DNA of 35,394 nucleotides from Faucicola sp048551375 (GTDB lineage: Bacteria; Pseudomonadota; Gammaproteobacteria; Pseudomonadales; Moraxellaceae): contig NZ_JBLYZJ010000020.1 of assembly GCF_048551375.1 (NCBI RefSeq), positions 1 to 35,394 of the forward strand, read 5' to 3'. A program made the translations under genes and the position numbers. The notes under the pieces are model-generated. The model was not told the DNA's origin. It did no database searches and saw only the letters and a list, made by a program, of their open reading frames with translations. Positions within the stretch are counted from its first letter, which is position 1. Every line of letters starts with the position of its first letter. Positions 24,762-32,719 of this stretch are shown piece by piece.

Positions 24762-26039
24762 TTATCGTCCAATCCCATAATAAGGGGCAATCAATGTGGC
24801 TTTATCCACATTGTTAATGGCATTTTTGGCATCAAAAATGGGTATCGCCACCGCATTGAGTTTGGCAATGTTTGGCGATACTGGTAATGACCAATTAATA
24901 ATAAATAATGCCTCGGCTTGGTTGAGTGGCTCGTAAGCATCATCGACCAATTCAAATAACGGATTATCGCCGTATAATTCTGATAATTCAAAAGCGGTAT
25001 TGGTGGCATAAATTTGGGTTTTAATCTGATATGACCACAATAAATTGAGCAACGGGTGAATCGCTGAATTGGTGGTACGTCCTGTACCATCTCGATAGCC
25101 TGCCCCCCAAATCATTACGGTTTTATGCTCAATAAAACCATCAAAATGTCGCCAAAATTTGCGAAAAATCAGCTCTTTTTGGTCTTCATTCACTGATTGC
25201 ACTGCTTTGATAAGTTCACTGGTAACTTGATGTTGGCAAAATTGGGCATTTAATTGCTGTAATTCCAACGGCAAAGCTTTACCACCAAACCCCCAACCTG
25301 CCGACAAAAATCCATTACCAATACGACTATCCAGCCCCATCATAGCTTGCACCTCATGGATATTCACTTGCAGGCTATCGGCAAGACGTGCCAATTCATT
25401 CATAAAGCTAATACGAGTGGCAAGCATGGTCATGGTACTGGCACGAGCAAAGGCGACTGTTTTGATATTGGCAAAATAATAGCGTTCTGCATTTTTGAGG
25501 AAAAATAATAAAATCGCTGACTGTTGGTGGCTATTGGGCGTTTTTTCACCAATAAGTACCAAGTCTGGGTGTAGCATCGAGCTAAAATTTTCGCCATCTT
25601 TCATAAAAGTCAACGGAAAATAAAACACCCACTGACTTGCCAAATCGTCTGCCAATTGCTCAACGGCTTCGGCTTGGGTCAAACCACTTAAAATAATCTG
25701 CTGATGCGGACTGGTAAATTGTTGGCGAATACTGGTCAAACTCTCAGCATTGACAGTGTCCAAAAACAGCCAAATGGTGGCATGTTGATGGCTAGATTGT
25801 TGGAAATAGCCTTGTTGTAACGCTTGATTCAAGTCTAAAATGGTGATTTTTTGTTCGCTTGTATAAAGTTGCCAAAAAGATACCAACTGACGCTCAAAAC
25901 GATAGTGATTGAGTACCGCTTCGACTTGATTGGGGTCACATACCAAGGTAACCTGTTTATCCAAACTTGCCATCACAATACAGGCATTTAATGACTCATT
26001 ACTCGCCCCAATGATAAAGATTTGTTCTGAATTTTTCAT
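24762..26039 (-). CDS. UDP-glucose 6-dehydrogenase-like protein lacking catalytic Cys
   Basis: A 425-residue protein with the three-part layout of UDP-glucose/GDP-mannose dehydrogenases. The middle dimer domain is clear: LATRISFMNELARL (about 212-225), LDSRIGNGFLSAGWGFGG (about 235-252). Key residues are missing. The active-site GGSCFPKD is GGKALPLE here, so the catalytic Cys is Ala255 and the following Lys is Leu258. The N-terminal NAD motif GxGxxG reads GASNES (11-16), keeping only the first Gly. The C-terminal domain retains IWGAGYRDGTGRTTNS-like residues but is divergent. The frame is intact and full length, so this looks like a maintained pseudoenzyme. In Acinetobacter galU, ugd and gpi are neighbours; here the same trio is spread across 24762-29545. 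A structural or regulatory role is inference. Confidence 0.75.
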   Translation of the reverse strand: MKNSEQIFIIGASNESLNACIVMASLDKQVTLVCDPNQVEAVLNHYRFERQLVSFWQLYTSEQKITILDLNQALQQGYFQQSSHQHATIWLFLDTVNAESLTSIRQQFTSPHQQIILSGLTQAEAVEQLADDLASQWVFYFPLTFMKDGENFSSMLHPDLVLIGEKTPNSHQQSAILLFFLKNAERYYFANIKTVAFARASTMTMLATRISFMNELARLADSLQVNIHEVQAMMGLDSRIGNGFLSAGWGFGGKALPLELQQLNAQFCQHQVTSELIKAVQSVNEDQKELIFRKFWRHFDGFIEHKTVMIWGAGYRDGTGRTTNSAIHPLLNLLWSYQIKTQIYATNTAFELSELYGDNPLFELVDDAYEPLNQAEALFIINWSLPVSPNIAKLNAVAIPIFDAKNAINNVDKATLIAPYYGIGR

Positions 26040-26108
26040 AGTGATACTACTTATTGGCTGGTTTGATAGTGAAATACATCAGTTAAGACTCACGGTTTTA
26101 ACCAAATC

Positions 26109-26183
26109 GTAGGTTGGGTAGAGCTTGCGATACCCAACAATTTGAATGGTTTAGGTTGGCTGTCATGCTTCCGCCCAACCTAC
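26109..26183. repeat. GTAGGTTGGG inverted repeat, copy 3
   Basis: A 75-bp unit from GTAGGTTGGG to CCCAACCTAC with inner GATACCCAAC and GGTTGGCTG arms, lying between pgi and the ugd-like gene. The right flank ATGGCATTTTTGC matches copy 1 (7495-7569). Confidence 0.75.
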
Positions 26184-26238
26184 AAATGGCATTTTTGCGT
26201 AAGCCATATCAGTGCGGTTAAAAGATGGAGAAAGATGG

Positions 26239-27873
26239 CTATTGGGCGTGTTTTATCCATTGTAATAATTGCTGGGTGGAGCTGTCAAAACGCTCGCTAT
26301 CAATGGCATGTTGCGAATCGGTCAATGCCTCAAACACGCTGTTTGCCATGACTTTGCCCACTTCCACACCCCATTGGTCGAATGGGTTAATTTGCCAAAT
26401 TACGCTCATCACATACACCTTATGCTCGTATAACGCAATCAATGCCCCCAATGTTTTGGGCGTGAGCGAATTCAGTAGCAAAGTGGTCGAGGGTTGGTCG
26501 CCTCGATAGCGTTTAAAATCACTAAATTTATCATCGACTTGCGTGGCTGTGCCTCGTACCGCTTGATTGCCAAACGCCAATACTTGACTTTGAGCCAAAC
26601 AGTTAGCAAGCGATAATTGGTGCTGTTCGGTCAAAGACGGCTGATTGTGTTGCTTATTATCATATCGCCGAATGGGGGCAATAAAATCGCAACTCACTGC
26701 TTGCGTGCCTTGGTGCAATAACTGATAAAAAGCGTGTTGGGCATTTGAGCCGATATCCCCCCATAAAATCGGACAAGTATCGTAATTGACAGTTTCGCCA
26801 TTACGTTTGACCGATTTGCCGTTACTTTCCATTTCAAGTTGGGTCAAATAATTGGGGAAAAATGACAAACGTCCATCATACGGCAGAACGCTATGAGCAT
26901 TGATATCCAAAAATGTGCTATTCCACACCCCAAGCAAGCCCAAAATCACGGGCATATTTTTGCTAAACTCAGCAGTGGCAAAATGCCTATCCATCGCATT
27001 CGCCCCTGCCAGTAGCTCATAAAAGTTTGGCATACCAATCTTTATCGCAATCGCCAACCCAATCACCGACCACATCGAAAACCGCCCACCGACCCAATCC
27101 CACAGCATCAGTTGATTGTCTGAGTGAATCCCCCATTCGCTCATTTTATCGGCTTTGGTGGAAATACCGATAAAATGTCGGCGTAAAATCGTGGCTTTGT
27201 TGTTATGACTGGCAAGCAACCATGATAGGGCAGTTTTGGCATTGGATAAGGTGTCAATCGTGCCAAAAGATTTGGAAGACAGAATAAATAAGGTGGTTTT
27301 TGGGCTTAAAACTTTAAGCAAATTATCCAGTTGCGTGCCGTCCATATTCGACACAAAATGCACATTAATCGCTGTATCTGCCCACTCTGAGAGTGCAGTG
27401 GTCGCCATCAACGGCCCAAGGTCAGAACCACCCACCCCAATATTTACCACATCGGTAATTGCCTTGCCTGAATAGCCACGCCACACGCCATCACGGATAC
27501 GATTTACTAGGTTTTCTGCTTTGTCTAGGCTGTCATGCACTTGCTCAATGACATTATGACCCTCGACCATCACGCATTCGCCTTTGGGCTGACGTAGGGC
27601 AGTATGTAAAGCAGGGCGGTTTTCGGTATCATTGACGACTTCCCCTGACAATAATCGCTGAACTTCTGCTTTTAATCCACGTTCATTTGCTAACGCAAGC
27701 AATGCCTCAAAAATCACTGGGGTGATTTTTTGCTTGCTAAAGTCCATCAAAATATCGCAGGCTTGAACTTGATAAGCGGTGGCTCGTTGAGTTTGTTGCT
27801 CAAATAACGTGGTCAAATTAGGGATTGTTTGGGCTAAGGTTTGTAAAGTTGTCCAGTGGTCGGTAGGCTTCAT
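26239..27873 (-). CDS. pgi: Glucose-6-phosphate isomerase
   Basis: Pgi interconverts glucose-6-phosphate and fructose-6-phosphate, linking glycolysis/gluconeogenesis with envelope-sugar synthesis. The 544-residue product has the family segments VNIGVGGSDLGPLMATTAL (about 144-162), FILSSKSFGTIDTLSNA (about 197-213), WDWVGGRFSMWSVIGLA (about 256-272), GDIGSNAQHAFYQLLHQG (about 370-387, with the catalytic His) and a C-terminal PFDQWGVEVGK motif containing the conserved Lys. Length is normal. It starts 14 bp after the Fic gene on the same strand and is probably co-transcribed with galU. Confidence 0.97.
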   Translation of the reverse strand: MKPTDHWTTLQTLAQTIPNLTTLFEQQTQRATAYQVQACDILMDFSKQKITPVIFEALLALANERGLKAEVQRLLSGEVVNDTENRPALHTALRQPKGECVMVEGHNVIEQVHDSLDKAENLVNRIRDGVWRGYSGKAITDVVNIGVGGSDLGPLMATTALSEWADTAINVHFVSNMDGTQLDNLLKVLSPKTTLFILSSKSFGTIDTLSNAKTALSWLLASHNNKATILRRHFIGISTKADKMSEWGIHSDNQLMLWDWVGGRFSMWSVIGLAIAIKIGMPNFYELLAGANAMDRHFATAEFSKNMPVILGLLGVWNSTFLDINAHSVLPYDGRLSFFPNYLTQLEMESNGKSVKRNGETVNYDTCPILWGDIGSNAQHAFYQLLHQGTQAVSCDFIAPIRRYDNKQHNQPSLTEQHQLSLANCLAQSQVLAFGNQAVRGTATQVDDKFSDFKRYRGDQPSTTLLLNSLTPKTLGALIALYEHKVYVMSVIWQINPFDQWGVEVGKVMANSVFEALTDSQHAIDSERFDSSTQQLLQWIKHAQ

Positions 27874-27887
27874 GTTTTTTAACCTTA

Positions 27888-28679
27888 TTACGTTCTTGTA
27901 AATTCCACATCAGGTTTGGGACGATAGCGTTCAATGGTCTTTTGATACGTGTCCATAAAATACTGCTTAAATACGCCATAATCGCCTGTTTCATAATAAT
28001 TAACGATACTTTTGGCGTAGTCCGTCACTTGCCCAACATGAAAAATAATCGGAAAAAATCCTGCCTGCATCAAAATATACAGTAATGTATTACGAGCCGT
28101 GCGTTTATTGCCATCAATAAAATATTGTAGATAATCTAAATTATTATGTAAATATAACGCTCGCTCAACGGGATGGCTATATTTTTCACTAATCGTTAAC
28201 AAGTAATTTAGTTCTTCATCCAGTTTTTGTGAGGAAGATAAAGGCTGATAATCTGTGCCACCAATCGTGACTGAGCTATTTCTGACCACACCTCGCTGTG
28301 ATTGTACCACCAACTTATCAGTAATCATGGCATGTTGGTCTTTGATAAAGGATTTTAGATTAATCATTTCGTCATTATCTAACGCATTGATAATACTGGT
28401 AAATGCTTCACGCAAATTTAGCAACATAATCGCATCAGAATACAACTTACCGCCTGCTGTTTGCCCCATTTTCAATAGGGTTAGGGTATCAAATTGGTCA
28501 TAAGTATTGCCTTCAAGCTTGGCAGAGCTATACACAAAATCAATGCCAATTTCCTCAAGATTACGATGATTGGCTAACAAATAATCGACCGATAATTCGG
28601 CTCGATAACCCTCAAATAACGTTTTTTCAGCTTCCGTTAAAATTGGCTTATAGTCCAAATGGTTAGGATTATAATTCAT
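27888..28679 (-). CDS. Fic-domain protein with Gln in place of the motif His
   Basis: A 263-residue Fic protein. The N-terminal region has SSAKLEGN (51-58), which fits the inhibitory-helix motif (S/T)xxxE(G/N) of class II Fic AMP-transferases. The core motif reads LQYFIDGNKRTARN, where standard enzymes have H-P-F-x-(D/E)-G-N-(G/K)-R; the catalytic His is Gln185 (codon CAA, one base from His). The rest of the motif, including DGN and both Arg, is intact. Standard Fic proteins transfer AMP to Tyr/Thr/Ser hydroxyls, so this one may be inactive, differently active or a binding protein. I start at the ATG at 28679, after the galU stop and with GGAAAG upstream; a longer frame to 28715 would overlap galU. 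It lies between galU and pgi. Confidence 0.82.
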   Translation of the reverse strand: MNYNPNHLDYKPILTEAEKTLFEGYRAELSVDYLLANHRNLEEIGIDFVYSSAKLEGNTYDQFDTLTLLKMGQTAGGKLYSDAIMLLNLREAFTSIINALDNDEMINLKSFIKDQHAMITDKLVVQSQRGVVRNSSVTIGGTDYQPLSSSQKLDEELNYLLTISEKYSHPVERALYLHNNLDYLQYFIDGNKRTARNTLLYILMQAGFFPIIFHVGQVTDYAKSIVNYYETGDYGVFKQYFMDTYQKTIERYRPKPDVEFTRT

Positions 28680-28684
28680 GCTAA

Positions 28685-29545
28685 TTACTTTCCAATTTGT
28701 TCGGCAAAATAACACACCGCCTGTAAGTAGCTTTGCATATCACCGCCATCAAAGCTATTACCCACCATTGACACCACTTCCACCCCTTGTGTGCTAATCA
28801 AGGCATCAATCGCATCGGTCAGTTGAATTTCACCGCCCACGCTTGGGGCAGTTTTTGCCAAATAATCAAAAATCGCATTGTTAAACACATAGCGACCCAC
28901 CACCGCAAGGTTTGATGGAGCGTCTTCCGCTTTGGGTTTTTCGACAAACCCAGTCACGCCAAAGGATTGATTGGTATCAATTTTTTCTACCATTTGGGTA
29001 GTGGCAAGTTTGGCGATACCATATTTATGAATATCCGCTTCGGCAACAGGGTCAACCAAAATCTGTGAATGTCCTTGCTTATCAAACTCGTTTAGCATAA
29101 ATGCCAAATTATCCTGTTGATAATTGGTGGTAAATGGATTGATAATCACATCGGGTAATAGCACCGCAAAATGATTATCGCCCACCACGCTACGAGCTTG
29201 TAGCACCGCATGACCCAGACCCAATGGCTTACCTTGACGTACGCTGGTCACGGTCACGCCAGCAGGAAGCCAGTTAAGGCTGTCGGCTAATGCGTTTTTA
29301 CCTTTGTCACGCAATTGGGTATCAAGCTCACTATTGATATCAAAGTAGTTTTCGATGGCGGTTTTTTGGGCATGATTAACCAACACAATATTGGTAATCC
29401 CTGAGGCAATCGCCTCTTCGACCACATATTGAATGGCAGGTTTATTGCCCAATGGTAATAGCTCTTTTGGCACGGCTTTTGATAAAGGTAACATTCGAGT
29501 ACCAAAGCCTGCGACAGGGATAACAGCATGAGTGATGGTCGGCAT
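28685..29545 (-). CDS. galU: UTP-glucose-1-phosphate uridylyltransferase
   Basis: GalU makes UDP-glucose from UTP and glucose-1-phosphate for surface polysaccharide and lipooligosaccharide synthesis. The 286-residue product starts with the nucleotide-binding AVIPVAGFGTRMLPLSKAVPKELLPLG, followed by KPAIQYVVEEAIASGI, the LGLGHAVLQA motif, and GVTGFVEKPKAEDAPSNLAVVGRYVF (about 190-215). Length is normal. It is the first gene of the minus-strand group galU-fic-pgi, with the Fic gene 5 bp after its stop. Confidence 0.97.
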   Translation of the reverse strand: MPTITHAVIPVAGFGTRMLPLSKAVPKELLPLGNKPAIQYVVEEAIASGITNIVLVNHAQKTAIENYFDINSELDTQLRDKGKNALADSLNWLPAGVTVTSVRQGKPLGLGHAVLQARSVVGDNHFAVLLPDVIINPFTTNYQQDNLAFMLNEFDKQGHSQILVDPVAEADIHKYGIAKLATTQMVEKIDTNQSFGVTGFVEKPKAEDAPSNLAVVGRYVFNNAIFDYLAKTAPSVGGEIQLTDAIDALISTQGVEVVSMVGNSFDGGDMQSYLQAVCYFAEQIGK

Positions 29546-29625
29546 GAAACGCTCTCTTAATCAAAGGATGGGTAAATGTCAGCTATAATAACACTGGGAG
29601 GGTAATAAAGTGAAGTGCTTTCCAT

Positions 29626-29685
29626 AGGGGCTTTTTGACATCCTATAATGGGGCAAATCAGATAACACTTATACAATAAGCCCCT
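29626..29685. repeat. Degenerate palindrome upstream of galU
   Basis: Arms AGGGGCTTTTTG (29626-29637) and CAATAAGCCCCT (29674-29685) pair with one mismatch around a 36-bp insert. The arm sequence matches palindrome copy d (16990-17013), so this may be a split or expanded member of that family. It lies past the 3' end of the gene at 29691 and may serve as its transcript end. Confidence 0.45.
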
Positions 29686-29690
29686 CCCCT

Positions 29691-30182
29691 TTAGACGTGA
29701 TAAATATCGGTTGGGTTTTGTGCCAAAGAAGGCATTGAAGGTTGGTGGCAAAACGGAATAAGGGCGAGTAGTTGCGGATTGGCTTGCCCTCGTTCTCGCT
29801 GTTTATACATATCCTCGACCATCCGAGCCTGTTGCTCAACGCCATAGCTTAAAAACCCTTTCCCCTCGCACAATGTATAGCTGTATCTACGGTTAAATAA
29901 GGCTTTGCGAAACACAGCAATGCCTTGTTGTAATTGCCAAATGTGGGTCAGTTCATGCACCAGCCAAGCCCTTAGCTCTAAGGGTTGATGGCTAAAGTCG
30001 TCTAGCCAGTCATGGCGATTAAAGTAGATATTGCCATTGGGCGATACAGCGTAGTTTTTGAGTACCCACCATGCGGTCTTGATGCGGATGTTTGATGTGT
30101 CTAGGGTGTCGCCGAACACGGATTGGGCGATGGCGATTTCGCCTTGGGTAAGGGGGCGGGATTTTGATTGTTCAAATATCAT
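29691..30182 (-). CDS. Zinc-protease-like protein (HExxH), 'vgr-related' type
   Basis: A 163-residue protein beginning SRPLTQGEIAIAQSVFGDTL and containing HELTHIWQ (about residues 76-83), the HExxH zinc site of gluzincin-like metallopeptidases, then EQQARMVED, whose Glu could complete the site. Similar short proteins are often labelled 'vgr-related protein' in database records, although no Vgr or type VI secretion gene lies nearby. There is no signal peptide, so it is probably cytoplasmic or moved by another route. It is divergent from the antitoxin-like gene at 30361. Ribosome site is weak. Substrate unknown. Confidence 0.65.
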   Translation of the reverse strand: MIFEQSKSRPLTQGEIAIAQSVFGDTLDTSNIRIKTAWWVLKNYAVSPNGNIYFNRHDWLDDFSHQPLELRAWLVHELTHIWQLQQGIAVFRKALFNRRYSYTLCEGKGFLSYGVEQQARMVEDMYKQRERGQANPQLLALIPFCHQPSMPSLAQNPTDIYHV

Positions 30183-30299
30183 GTTAAGTTACTATTTGAA
30201 ATGGTTTTAGGGGCTTGTTTGGGGTATGGTAATAGGCATAATAGCAGATTTTTAAGGGAATTTATGAAGCGTTTAGGTTTAAAATTTCACCTTAACTTT

Positions 30300-30328
30300 T
30301 TGCAGAGATTGGCAAATTCCTCTATAGT
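30300..30328 (+). promoter_or_regulatory. Sigma70 promoter of the antitoxin-like gene
   Basis: TTGCAG (30300-30305), exact 17-bp spacer, TATAGT (30323-30328). The predicted transcript start, about 30335, is 26 bases before the ATG at 30361. Confidence 0.6.
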
Positions 30329-30360
30329 ATGATTTAAACTCAATTTTTTAAGGAGTGGTT

Positions 30361-30594
30361 ATGCTTATTGACCTACCGCTGACGGCGGAAGAAGTCGTTT
30401 ATGTCACCAACAATGCCAAACAACAAGGCATTGAGGTTACGGAGTTGATGGCAAATGCGATTCGTAAAGATATGCCGTTTTATTATGATAGAGAGCGTAT
30501 GGACAAAGCCATCGCCTCACCTCGTGTTGAAGTGCCAAAATCTGCCCTTAAAGATTTTGAAACCTTTGAAAAATGGCTTGATGGGGCATTGTGA
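30361..30594 (+). CDS. Small antitoxin-like protein
   Basis: A 77-residue protein: MLIDLPLTAEEVVYVTNNAK at the start, a helical middle (GIEVTELMANAIRKDM) and a C-terminal tail KSALKDFETFEKWLDGAL. The size, the N-terminal strand-helix-helix appearance and the acidic/aromatic tail suggest a CopG/RelB-like antitoxin, but I cannot name a family. The GTG six bases earlier overlaps the AGGAG ribosome site itself, so the ATG at 30361 is the start. No toxin follows; only a 22-codon frame overlaps its stop before rarA. Confidence 0.55.
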   Translation: MLIDLPLTAEEVVYVTNNAKQQGIEVTELMANAIRKDMPFYYDRERMDKAIASPRVEVPKSALKDFETFEKWLDGAL

Positions 30595-30659
30595 TTGTGG
30601 ATTTATCCTATCATCCGCCTTTTGAGTTGCCTCGTGGTGACTATCTAACCTACGAATAA
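30591..30659 (+). CDS. 22-residue overlapping microORF or toxin remnant
   Basis: GTG at 30591 overlaps the TGA of the preceding gene as GTGA, the arrangement typical of translationally coupled toxin genes. The frame runs 22 codons, starting MIVDLSYHPPF, then stops at 30657. MIVD-type starts are common in small toxins, but no catalytic motif is present. It may be the remains of a deleted toxin or a chance frame. Confidence 0.25.
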   Translation: MIVDLSYHPPFELPRGDYLTYE

Positions 30660-30673
30660 TTTTTATACTTCCA

Positions 30674-31927
30674 ATGAATCAAATCCCCCTCGCCCAACGC
30701 CTCCGCCCCACCACCCTCGACCAAATCATCGGGCAAACCCACCTACTTGGACAAAACGCCCCCATCAGACGCATTGTCGAACAAGGCTATCTCCCCTCCA
30801 TGATTCTGCACGGTGAGGCAGGCATTGGCAAAACCACCCTCGCCATGCTCCTTGCCAATGCCGTGAACCGCCCGTTTCGCCCACTGTCCGCCATCAATGC
30901 AGGGGTCAAAGAACTGCGAGAAGTATTGGCAAAAGATGACGGCTTATTTTATGAACCGCCTGTGGTATTTGTCGATGAAATCCACCGCTTTAACAAAGCC
31001 CAACAAGATGCCCTCCTCGGTGCAGTCGAGGCAGGCGATATCACGCTGATTGGGGCGACCACCGAAAATCCGTCCTTTAGCGTCAACAACGCCCTACTCT
31101 CTCGTTGCCAAGTGTATCGGCTTAAGCCATTGAGTGAAGACGAAATTAACCAAGTATTACAGCGAGCCATCACGCAAGATGAAGTGCTAAACAAGCTAAA
31201 CATCGACATCCAATCTACCCAAACAATTTTTCAATTATCACAAGGCGATGCTCGTAAGGCATTGAATTTATTAGAACTCACCATCCAATCAAGTAATGGT
31301 AATCCGATTATCGTCAATGATGAAACGGTGAGTAAAGTCGCAGGTTCAAAGCTGATTCGCTATGACCGAGATGGCGAACAACACTATGACATTATCTCCG
31401 CCATGATTAAGTCGGTGCGTGGCTCTGACCCAGATGCGTCATTGTATTGGCTGGCTCGGATGTTGGTGGCAGGGGAAGACCCTGCGTTCATTGCTCGGCG
31501 GTTGGTGATTTTGGCGAGTGAGGATATTGGGCTTGCCAACCCCAATGCCTTGCTACTGGCGGACACGGCTTTACGCAGTGTGCAGAGTATCGGTATGCCA
31601 GAGGCGAGGATTATTTTGGGGCAAGTGGTGGTGTATTTGGCGACATCGGCAAAGTCGAACAGTAGCTATAAGGCGATTAATGAGGCGATGAAACTTGCCG
31701 AAAACGACCAATCACCTGTGCCACTGCACCTACGCAATGGCGTGACAGGCTTGATGAAGTCGCAAGGCTATGGGGCGAATTATATCTATCCACATGATTT
31801 CCCCAATCACTATCACCGACAGCAATATTTGCCTGACAACTTGGTGGGAACGCAGTTTTATCAGTTTGGCGACAATGCCAAAGAACAACAGACCTATGCG
31901 TTTATGCAGTGGTTAAAGGGATATTAA
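30674..31927 (+). CDS. rarA: Replication-associated recombination protein A (AAA+ ATPase)
   Basis: RarA (MgsA) is a clamp-loader-like AAA+ ATPase acting at stalled replication forks. The 417-residue product has PLAQRLRPTTLDQIIGQTHLL at the start, Walker A GEAGIGKTT at about 48-56 (most homologues have GPPGTGKT, so two positions differ), Walker B VVFVDEIHRFNKAQQDALL (about 98-116), sensor 1 GATTENPSF and the C-terminal tetramerisation region with SNSSYKAINEA and LRNGVTGLMKSQGYG-like segments. It is slightly shorter than the E. coli protein. The ribosome site is weak. A double hairpin follows the stop. Confidence 0.95.
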   Translation: MNQIPLAQRLRPTTLDQIIGQTHLLGQNAPIRRIVEQGYLPSMILHGEAGIGKTTLAMLLANAVNRPFRPLSAINAGVKELREVLAKDDGLFYEPPVVFVDEIHRFNKAQQDALLGAVEAGDITLIGATTENPSFSVNNALLSRCQVYRLKPLSEDEINQVLQRAITQDEVLNKLNIDIQSTQTIFQLSQGDARKALNLLELTIQSSNGNPIIVNDETVSKVAGSKLIRYDRDGEQHYDIISAMIKSVRGSDPDASLYWLARMLVAGEDPAFIARRLVILASEDIGLANPNALLLADTALRSVQSIGMPEARIILGQVVVYLATSAKSNSSYKAINEAMKLAENDQSPVPLHLRNGVTGLMKSQGYGANYIYPHDFPNHYHRQQYLPDNLVGTQFYQFGDNAKEQQTYAFMQWLKGY

Positions 31928-31980
31928 TACAAATATACTGCTTTCCAAATTTTAAAATTACACTTAACGCCATCATTTTA

Positions 31981-32055
31981 CCCCACCCCAGCCCTCCCCT
32001 TGGCAGGGGAGGGAGTTGTTCTCCCCCTGACAAGGGGGAGTTAGAGGGGGTATAG
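31981..32055. repeat. Double CT/GA-rich hairpin repeat
   Basis: Two adjacent hairpins: CCCTCCCCT (31992-32000) with AGGGGAGGG (32005-32013), and CTCCCCCT (32021-32028) with AGGGGGAG (32033-32040). They lie between the convergent rarA and BLUF genes and are preceded by CCCCACCCCAG. Same family as 896-930. It probably limits read-through in both directions. Confidence 0.6.
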
Positions 32056-32059
32056 TTAA

Positions 32060-32653
32060 TCAAAATTCCAAATATTTTTTATACGTCCACGCCCCCACGC
32101 TCAACACGGCAAACAGCACCGCCAACATGATTTGCAACCATAAAAACGCTTGATGACGCTTGCCAAATTCACTAAAGGTTTTTTTAGAATAACTGCCTTT
32201 GCTAAACCCATAGCTGTCATCTTCTCGCCAAGTGCCTTTTTGGTAATATCGTTGCATGTCAGTGATTAGGCGTGGCATATAGCCTGCCAACATATCCAGC
32301 GTGCCGACTTCGTCAAACACAGGGCTGATAGGGTCTTTGTCCTTGACTTTATCAAGGTTAATACAGTGCATACCCCACTCAGCAAAACGTTTATGCTCGT
32401 GTGAGCCATCGGTGAGTTTTCGCATATCTCGATGACGATTATCAGTGGTAATCATGCGATATAAATTGGTCACATCTAGCTCATTACCTTCAAGGTATTG
32501 TAAAAAATTACCTTCATAAAATAATAAAAATCCTGTAATGCCTGTTTTTTTATTATTTTTACTGGCAATTTCACAAATATCATGGAACGTGCTGTGATGA
32601 ATACTCGCAGGTAACGTGATATGGCTAGTATACAGAATATAATAGATTGGCAT
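32060..32653 (-). CDS. BLUF blue-light receptor with C-terminal membrane helix
   Basis: A 197-residue flavin-binding photoreceptor. The BLUF domain (1-95) has Tyr8 (ILYTS), Asn34 (SKNNKKTGITG), Gln52 (FLQYLEG) and the EWGM segment near 112, the set that binds FAD and forms the light-switching hydrogen-bond network. A helical region follows (about 125-165), then one hydrophobic span, about 176-192 (WLQIMLAVLFAVLSVGAWTY), with a short basic tail, so the protein may be anchored in the inner membrane. I start at 32653: a promoter (32691-32719) lies inside the longer frame to 32737, and this start gives the usual BLUF N-terminus. It is divergent from the riboflavin gene at 32925. Confidence 0.87.
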   Translation of the reverse strand: MPIYYILYTSHITLPASIHHSTFHDICEIASKNNKKTGITGFLLFYEGNFLQYLEGNELDVTNLYRMITTDNRHRDMRKLTDGSHEHKRFAEWGMHCINLDKVKDKDPISPVFDEVGTLDMLAGYMPRLITDMQRYYQKGTWREDDSYGFSKGSYSKKTFSEFGKRHQAFLWLQIMLAVLFAVLSVGAWTYKKYLEF

Positions 32654-32690
32654 AGGTTTTATACCGAATAAATGTTGACCAAAATACCTA

Positions 32691-32719
32691 ATTATACTAT
32701 GTCGCTTGGTCATCGACAA
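32691..32719 (-). promoter_or_regulatory. Putative promoter of the first BLUF gene
   Basis: On the minus strand TTGTCG (32714-32719), 17-bp spacer, perfect TATAAT (32691-32696), giving a leader of about 30 nt to the start at 32653. Because it lies within the longer open frame, it argues for the shorter protein. Confidence 0.5.
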
